From CBDAPX01 sp965198725 (GTDB lineage: Bacteria > Pseudomonadota > Alphaproteobacteria > Rhodobacterales > Rhodobacteraceae), in NCBI GenBank assembly GCA_965198725.1, contig CBDAPX010000001.1, positions 2,480,001 through 2,544,000 on the forward strand: a stretch of DNA of 64,000 nt, in the 5' to 3' direction. Made by a program: the position numbers and the translations under genes. Shown here piece by piece: positions 59,282 through 64,000 of this stretch. The notes beneath the pieces are model-generated. The model was not told where the DNA came from. It did no database searches and worked only from the letters and a program-made list of their open reading frames with translations. Numbering within the stretch: the first letter of the stretch is position 1; each line of letters starts with the position of its first letter.

Positions 59282-59749
59282 GTGCTGAGGCACTTACAAG
59301 ACAGCGCCGGCTATGGCGCTCAGGGGTCCGCGGCTGCCAATTCAGGCGCGACCCCGACGACATAGGGTGGGGGCGGACTATTTGTCCTTGCCCATCCTGA
59401 TCCGGGGCGGGTGCGCTCGCCCCAGACGACGCTCAGGCCGCAGGCAAAAAAACTTCGGGCGGTCAACGAGAATGAGCTTGAGTGGCGAGACTTAGACGGG
59501 GGCTTCGGCCCCCGATTTTTTTGGCTGGTCTTTGCTGAAAGCAGATCTTTGCACCGGAAGAATTTTGCCGAAATGCGTTGGCTTCATTTGGTTCGGCGCG
59601 GCCTTGCCAACGAGACGGGAAAAAATCAGCGTATTTCAGACGGTTTTCCCGTGTTTCCCGGGCGCATCGTGACAGCCAAGCCGGAACGCGGCTTACTCTG
59701 CTTGTCTTTCAAAAAGACACCACTCGCGGACCTTAATGGAGTAAAGAGT
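59282..59749 (+). other. structured gap with a strong terminator, possible small RNA
   Basis: No protein-coding gene is convincing; the frame that runs through from 59411 to the EF-hand gene has no recognisable product before ATG 59750. Hairpins seen are AGTGC-TGA-GGCACT right after the small gene, AGCGCC-GGCTAT-GGCGCT, GGGGCG-GGTGCG-CTCGCCCC near 59403-59422, and the terminator at 59498. The stretch 59282-59522 could be a long 3' untranslated region or a separate RNA. The promoter of the EF-hand gene should lie in 59523-59749. Confidence 0.45.
59498..59522 (+). terminator. strong intrinsic terminator
   Basis: GGGGGC-TTCG-GCCCCC, a perfect 6-pair stem with a UUCG tetraloop, then GA and seven T. 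There is no gene ending nearby on this strand except the small basic protein 217 bases upstream. Confidence 0.92.
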
Positions 59750-59998
59750 ATGACGTTTTCCTTCCGTAGTTTTGTTGTCGTTATGGCGTTTTCCGCGCCA
59801 AGCCTCGCTTTGGCCGATGTTGGGCCATTGGACACCAACGCCGATGGCGTTCTGACCATTGATGAGGTGCAGGCTGTTTATCCGGATATTACGGTAGACA
59901 GCTTTTCGGCGATGGACGTGAATGCGGATGGCACATTGGACCTTGATGAGGTCGCCGCCGCGCAAGAAGCGGGCATGATGCCTCCGACACAGGGCTGA
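59750..59998 (+). CDS. secreted EF-hand calcium-binding protein
   Basis: An 82-residue protein with a signal peptide (basic start, hydrophobic SFVVVMAFSAPSLALA, cleavage near residue 22) and two EF-hand-like loops, DTNADGVLTIDE and DVNADGTLDLDE, each with Asp/Asn at the calcium positions and a final Glu. A mature protein of about 60 residues would be exported to the periplasm or outside. ATG 59750 starts the signal peptide. A strong terminator follows the stop at 70 bases. Its role could be calcium buffering or cell-surface structure. Confidence 0.82.
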   Translation: MTFSFRSFVVVMAFSAPSLALADVGPLDTNADGVLTIDEVQAVYPDITVDSFSAMDVNADGTLDLDEVAAAQEAGMMPPTQG

Positions 59999-60068
59999 TT
60001 GTCTCGCGCATCAGAGGCGCGTCGCGTGTGATACCCCCAATTTTCCATCAAGCGACCGCCCGATGCAA

Positions 60069-60107
60069 ACGGCGGCCACTATGGCAGGTGGCCGCCGTCT
60101 TTTTTTT
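60069..60107 (+). terminator. intrinsic terminator after the EF-hand gene
   Basis: ACGGCGGCCAC pairs perfectly with GTGGCCGCCGT (11 pairs, 8-base loop), then C and eight T. Confidence 0.93.
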
Positions 60108-60133
60108 GCAGGTCTATCCGCGCAGTGGCGCTC

Positions 60134-61678
60134 TTATTCTGGCAAGTGAATATTGAACCGTGCCCGCAGTGCTGCATCCAGCTCCGGGTCGAACCGGTGT
60201 GGCGAGGGTGTCGCCAGAATTTCCTCTTTGCGCGCCGTCGCTTTTTTTAGCAGGTTCGGTTTGCCCAGCTCGGCCCATTCTTTGGGGGAAGAGCGTTCGC
60301 CATAGGTAGGATAGACATAGTCGACCTGCATCCGGCTGAGCGTTTGATCGGTGCCCAGGTAATGCCCGGTGCCGCTGAGGCAGACATCGGCAATCTGATC
60401 CAATGCCATGGTTTCGTCTGTCACCTCGATCCCGCGGACACAGCGCATCGCCTGTCCGATGATATCGTCGCCGAGGATCAGGCTTTCATGACAAAAGCCC
60501 AACAAGGAGGCGTGCATGCCTGCGGCTTCATAAACCATGTTCACACCGGACAGCCCGGCCATCACGTTGGAGCACATTTGTTCCCAACCGGCCTGCATGT
60601 CCGGCATTTTGGAATCAGAAGCGCCGGCGGCGGCTCCACCCGGCAGGTCGTAATAGCGGTGCATTTGACCGCAACCCGCGGTCAGCAGCGCCTGTTCGCC
60701 GGACCCGATCGACATGGCCCCGGTGCGCAGATCGAGGCCGAAGGGCCATGTGCCAAAAATAGCAGGATGGCCCGGCTTCACCGCGTTCACATAAACCAGA
60801 CCGCCCAGACATTCGGCGGTTGCCTGCACAATCGCACCCGCGACGGTCGACGGCGCGGTCGCCCCGGCCATGCCCGCAGAGAGCAACAACACAGGCATAC
60901 CGCCCTTGATGCAGGCTTCCATCACTTCGCAGCTTTCGGTTGCGAATTTCATCGGCGGCACGACGAAGCAATTGGAATTCGACATGAACGGGCGTTCGCG
61001 GAATTTATCCTCACCCCCGGCAATCATGTAGAGCATCTCAAGCACATGCGGGACGTGCGACGGTTCGGTGATCGACGTGCCGATGTGTTTCTTGGTCCCC
61101 GCCGTACAGGCATAAACCGTGTTGAGGTCCATTTCCAAATTGTCGGCGATGTCCCGCGCCACCATCGGGCGCTGCAGGAAATGGATGCTGTCCAATACAT
61201 CGGTGATGCGGGCCGCATCATGCAGGTCCTGCACCGTGCTTTCGCGGTATTCATTCCCTTCGACATCGACCATGTGAACGGCAGCACCCGCCGTGCCATA
61301 ATGGACATTGCCGCCCGCCAATTCGAGGTCATGTTGCCCGCTGCGGCTGTGCAGCGTGATAGACCGGTTGGCCTTGGCCAACGTGTCTTCGACCAATGCG
61401 CGGGGAAACCGAAGGCGCCCGTCATCGCCCAAGATACAGCCTGCTTGGGTGAGGTATTCGATCCCGCTGGGCGGCGCGTCGGCCAATCCGACCTGTTCCA
61501 GCGCATCCAGCGCGGTCTGGTGGATGCGGTCCATTTCCGCATCTGTCAGCGGGTTGTACCGTCCGCCGGCCATACCGGGGCGTACGGGTTTCAAATGGTC
61601 GGGCAGGGCGGCTGCCCGGGCGGCACGACGGGCGGCGCGGCCGCCACTACGGGATTTTGTCGGGGTTTGGTCGTTCAT
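60134..61678 (-). CDS. trimethylamine methyltransferase (MttB) family protein, non-pyrrolysine
   Basis: A 514-residue TIM-barrel methyltransferase of the MttB superfamily, which moves a methyl group from a quaternary or tertiary amine to a corrinoid protein. The basic, alanine-rich N-terminal tail (GGRAARRAARAAAL) is followed by the conserved core with VHYGTAGAAVHMVDVEGNEY, SGMAGAT-like LLSAGMAGATAPS and FGTWPFGLDLRTGAMS. No in-frame amber codon is present, so it is not a pyrrolysine enzyme and could act on glycine betaine or a similar compound. A suitable corrinoid protein gene is at 11989; that link is inferred, as the genes are 47 kb apart. Confidence 0.9.
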   Translation of the reverse strand: MNDQTPTKSRSGGRAARRAARAAALPDHLKPVRPGMAGGRYNPLTDAEMDRIHQTALDALEQVGLADAPPSGIEYLTQAGCILGDDGRLRFPRALVEDTLAKANRSITLHSRSGQHDLELAGGNVHYGTAGAAVHMVDVEGNEYRESTVQDLHDAARITDVLDSIHFLQRPMVARDIADNLEMDLNTVYACTAGTKKHIGTSITEPSHVPHVLEMLYMIAGGEDKFRERPFMSNSNCFVVPPMKFATESCEVMEACIKGGMPVLLLSAGMAGATAPSTVAGAIVQATAECLGGLVYVNAVKPGHPAIFGTWPFGLDLRTGAMSIGSGEQALLTAGCGQMHRYYDLPGGAAAGASDSKMPDMQAGWEQMCSNVMAGLSGVNMVYEAAGMHASLLGFCHESLILGDDIIGQAMRCVRGIEVTDETMALDQIADVCLSGTGHYLGTDQTLSRMQVDYVYPTYGERSSPKEWAELGKPNLLKKATARKEEILATPSPHRFDPELDAALRARFNIHLPE

Positions 61679-62094
61679 GGAAAAGCATCGTATGTTGGGA
61701 AACGGACAAGGGGGATGGCGGGTTTATCCGCGCAATGGCCGCCCGCGCGCCGCACGACCACGATCGGCGCCGATGGTCCGGCTGATCAGCCGAAGCTTGC
61801 TTCTTTCTCCCTGCATACGCAGACCCTTTTTTTTGTTAAAGCCCAATCTGCTCGGTCCGGTGTGCCAAATCTTGTCCAAAACCGACCTGTGCTTTGGATC
61901 AATCATACAAGATCAATTTCCGTTGAGTTACCGGGCCTTAGGCAGGTATTGGCCGATCCGAACCGCGGGTATGAGCCAGTCTTTGCGCGAAAAACTCGGG
62001 TGACTTGTGCATTAGCGACAGGGGCATAGATCGGCCAGTGTGCGCCAGGCCAGCAGGTCCGGTGCCGCCGCAAATCGCAAGGAGAATAAGAACG
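61679..62094. other. 416-base intergenic region between divergent genes
   Basis: No gene is supported. It contains a short palindrome GGCTGATCAGCC near 61780 and a T8 run near 61830 without a preceding strong stem. AAGGAGAATAAG just before 62095 is the ribosome site of the barrel gene. Divergent promoters for the MttB-like and barrel genes are expected but could not be placed. Confidence 0.5.
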
Positions 62095-62610
62095 ATGCGA
62101 GCATTCCTGATTGCAACAACCGCAACCTTGGGCCTGTCAACGCCCGTCCTGGCCGATGGTGACTGGACCTGCGGATATGCTGGTGGCCAGTTGGGCTATC
62201 TTGATATTGACGGGTCGGGCAGTGCCGATGGTGATGATGTATCCTATGGTCTGCATGCCGGTTACGACTATGACTTTGGCCAGTTCGTGGTCGGTGGTGA
62301 GATCGAATATGACTGGACCGACGTCGATCTCGGCGGGGCGGCCACGGCGGATTCGGTCGGTCGGCTGAAACTGAAAGCCGGGTACGATCTGGGCAATGTG
62401 TTGCCCTATATCGCGGTTGGCGTGGCCCAGGTGGACACGTCGCTGGGCGAAGAAACCGGCAATTTTTATGGGCTGGGCGTCGCCTATCAGGTCACGCCGG
62501 AATGGCAGGTCAGCGGTGAGGCGCTGTACCATGAATTCGACGACATCAACGGCACTGGCGTCGATGCTGACGCGACAAGCTTGAACCTCCGCGCGTCTTA
62601 CCGGTTCTGA
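62095..62610 (+). CDS. small outer-membrane beta-barrel protein
   Basis: A 171-residue protein with a signal peptide (MRAFLIATTATLGLSTPVLA, cleavage near residue 20) and alternating hydrophobic strands rich in Gly and Tyr (YGLHAGYDYDFGQFVVGGEIEY, cut here by turns). It ends in the outer-membrane C-terminal signature SYRF. Its size and repeats match the OmpW/Omp25-type 8-stranded barrels. AAGGAGA precedes ATG 62095. It is probably a surface protein without a porin-size channel; the role is unknown. Confidence 0.82.
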   Translation: MRAFLIATTATLGLSTPVLADGDWTCGYAGGQLGYLDIDGSGSADGDDVSYGLHAGYDYDFGQFVVGGEIEYDWTDVDLGGAATADSVGRLKLKAGYDLGNVLPYIAVGVAQVDTSLGEETGNFYGLGVAYQVTPEWQVSGEALYHEFDDINGTGVDADATSLNLRASYRF

Positions 62611-62666
62611 CGCGCAGAGCAGAGTGTTCCCGGACGGTGCCGTTCAAGCCGCGTCAGGGAACCACA

Positions 62667-63872
62667 TTATGCATCGGACAGGGCGCTGTCCGATGCAAGC
62701 TTGGCCGCTTGGACCTCGGCAAATCGGCACAGTCGCCGCAGGGCCGTTTCGAACGCGTCATCTGCGATCGTCATCGCCACCCGGATATGCCCGGCAGCGG
62801 CGTGACCAAAGCTTTCCCCCGGCATCACAGCGATATGTTCTTCGTCTAGTATGGCGTTGGCAAAGTCATCGCCGGTCATCCCAGTCGCACGAATGTCCAG
62901 CATCAGGTACATGGCTCCTTGCGCGGGGATCAGCCCGACGGTGTTTTGTCCGGCCAGCACGGTATGGGCAATCTCGCGGCGGCGGCGGAAGGGCGCGGCA
63001 ATCTCTTCTTCCAACCCTGGCCCCTGATCGATGGCAAACACAGCGGCTTCCTGGATAAAGCCGGGCACGCCGTATGTCGTATGGGTTGCCAGTGTGATCA
63101 GATGGGCAATGGCCTCTTCCGGCCCGATGAGCCAACCACAACGCGATCCGGTCATGGCGTGGCTTTTGGACATGGACCCAACAACCAATGTGCGGTCTTT
63201 CATGGCGGACAGGGCGCGGGGCGAGATATGTTCGCCGTCCCAGACTTGGGTGTCATAGACCTCGTCCGAGATGAGCCAGAGGTCTTCGGCCTGACAGACC
63301 CTTGCGACCCCATCGAGCGTGGCGCGGTCGTAAACGACGCCGGTGGGGTTGTTGGGCGAGTTGATCAGAAGGGATTTTGCCCCGGGGGCCGCCGCGGCCA
63401 AATCCGTCTCGCGCGGGCGGAACGCGTCCTCGGGCCGGGTTTGAATGCGCTTGGGCACGGCGGCCACGCCGCGGATCGTGCCGGGATAGGTCGCATAGTA
63501 AGGATCGAGATAAAGCGCGGTATCGCCCGGATCACAGGCGGCTGAATGCGCGGCAAAAAGAGCCGCTTGGCCGCCCGGCGTGATCAGCACGTTGTCAACG
63601 GAAGTTGGCACACCGGTCCGCTCTTCAACCCGTCGTGCAACCGTTTCACGCAGATCCTGCGTGCCGGGCACCATGGCATAGCCCGTATGCCCGCCCACGG
63701 CCGAGGCATCCATCGCCGACAAGATTGTTGGATCGGTGCGCACGTCATGTTCGCCAATCGTCAGTTCAATAACATCCGTACCTGCCGCAATCATCTGACG
63801 CGCGCGAATGAACACATCCCACCCGTCGGACCCGCCGCCGGTCAATCCGGTGATACGATTGGAAAGCTGCAT
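62667..63872 (-). CDS. class I/II aminotransferase
   Basis: A 401-residue fold-type I PLP aminotransferase of the aspartate aminotransferase superfamily. INSPNNPTGVVYD binds cofactor and substrate, and the Schiff-base lysine is in VGSMSKSHAMTGSRCGW. The conserved arginine for the substrate carboxylate is in HIRVAMT near the C-terminus. ATG 63872 was chosen because AGGAG lies 6 bases upstream on the minus strand, and the 16-residue extension to 63920 has no ribosome site. The amino donor cannot be told from the sequence. Confidence 0.88.
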   Translation of the reverse strand: MQLSNRITGLTGGGSDGWDVFIRARQMIAAGTDVIELTIGEHDVRTDPTILSAMDASAVGGHTGYAMVPGTQDLRETVARRVEERTGVPTSVDNVLITPGGQAALFAAHSAACDPGDTALYLDPYYATYPGTIRGVAAVPKRIQTRPEDAFRPRETDLAAAAPGAKSLLINSPNNPTGVVYDRATLDGVARVCQAEDLWLISDEVYDTQVWDGEHISPRALSAMKDRTLVVGSMSKSHAMTGSRCGWLIGPEEAIAHLITLATHTTYGVPGFIQEAAVFAIDQGPGLEEEIAAPFRRRREIAHTVLAGQNTVGLIPAQGAMYLMLDIRATGMTGDDFANAILDEEHIAVMPGESFGHAAAGHIRVAMTIADDAFETALRRLCRFAEVQAAKLASDSALSDA

Positions 63873-64000
63873 GAAGGCTCCTGTCTGCTGTTGCGGACCA
63901 CCAGCCACAGGCCCTGCCATGTTGTCAAATCAGCATTCGTAAATTGTGAGATCACGTCGCGTTATGGACTGTGTGGGGCCTGCGTTGTGGACAGATCGGC

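Noticed and set aside
60344..62029. 561-codon plus-strand frame opposite the MttB-like gene
   Set aside because: The composition is that of an antisense frame, rich in His, Arg and Gly without domains, and the minus-strand MttB gene is clear.
1..64000. CRISPR array, prophage or complete restriction system
   Set aside because: No regularly spaced repeats, cas genes or phage structural genes were seen; the only defence-type trace is the MmeI-like fragment.

Overview
The window looks like chromosomal DNA from a marine Roseobacter-group alphaproteobacterium (Rhodobacterales). Support comes from a DMSP demethylase next to an acryloyl-CoA reductase (dmdA-acuI), a circularly permuted two-piece tmRNA with the tag ANDNRAPVALAA, the alphaproteobacterial F1-ATPase inhibitor zeta, an alpha-type SspB, a TrgA-family gene and two Hint-domain proteins of the type common in this group. 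The species was not identified. Most genes are housekeeping, densely packed, often with ATGA overlaps.

Layout. 0-2.5 kb: a pseudouridine synthase and rpoH behind a good sigma-32 promoter. 2.5-4.6 kb: a degraded accessory patch beside tRNA-Asn, made of a DUF502 gene tail, a complete IS3-family element and the start of an MmeI-like methyltransferase gene. 4.7-11.2 kb: metallo-hydrolase, EnvZ-like kinase, tRNA-Ile2, purMN, rnd, lipoprotein, sufE. 11.3-15.4 kb: a methyl-transfer group (DUF1638, corrinoid protein, homocysteine methyltransferase) with several hairpins between genes, then the ATPase zeta subunit. 15.6-23.7 kb: purCSQ, a DctB/DctD-like pair whose regulator lacks GAFTGA, and rne behind a structured leader. 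23.7-32.8 kb: tusA, ccdA, an alpha/beta-hydrolase-P450 pair, a Hint protein, fumC, sspB, chrA. 33.0-33.3 kb: the tmRNA gene.

33.4-43.7 kb is the most interesting accessory stretch. A three-gene operon (PLP ammonia-lyase-like, M24 hydrolase, EutA-like racemase) resembles the ectoine EutB/EutD/EutA enzymes without being that pathway. A VWA-Hint protein follows. Then a FadR-type regulator is divergent, across two matching operators, from DUF2182-DUF1326-DinB-dmdA-acuI. 43.8-52.9 kb: class V aminotransferase, photolyase, cfa, a frameshifted trgA, a GGCT-Nudix fusion, cysK overlapping an MscS-like gene that lacks a normal start, and tRNA-Ser. 53.1-54.4 kb: a second, nearly identical copy of the IS, splitting a lipoprotein gene. 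54.7-64 kb: B12-dependent nrdJ with an NrdR-like box, small proteins, an MttB-family methyltransferase, an outer-membrane barrel and an aminotransferase.

Working together: DmdA moves a methyl group from DMSP to tetrahydrofolate and AcuI handles the C3 product side. The corrinoid protein, MttB homologue and Bmt are the parts of a methylated-amine/betaine methyl-transfer system. NrdJ and the corrinoid protein both imply a need for B12.
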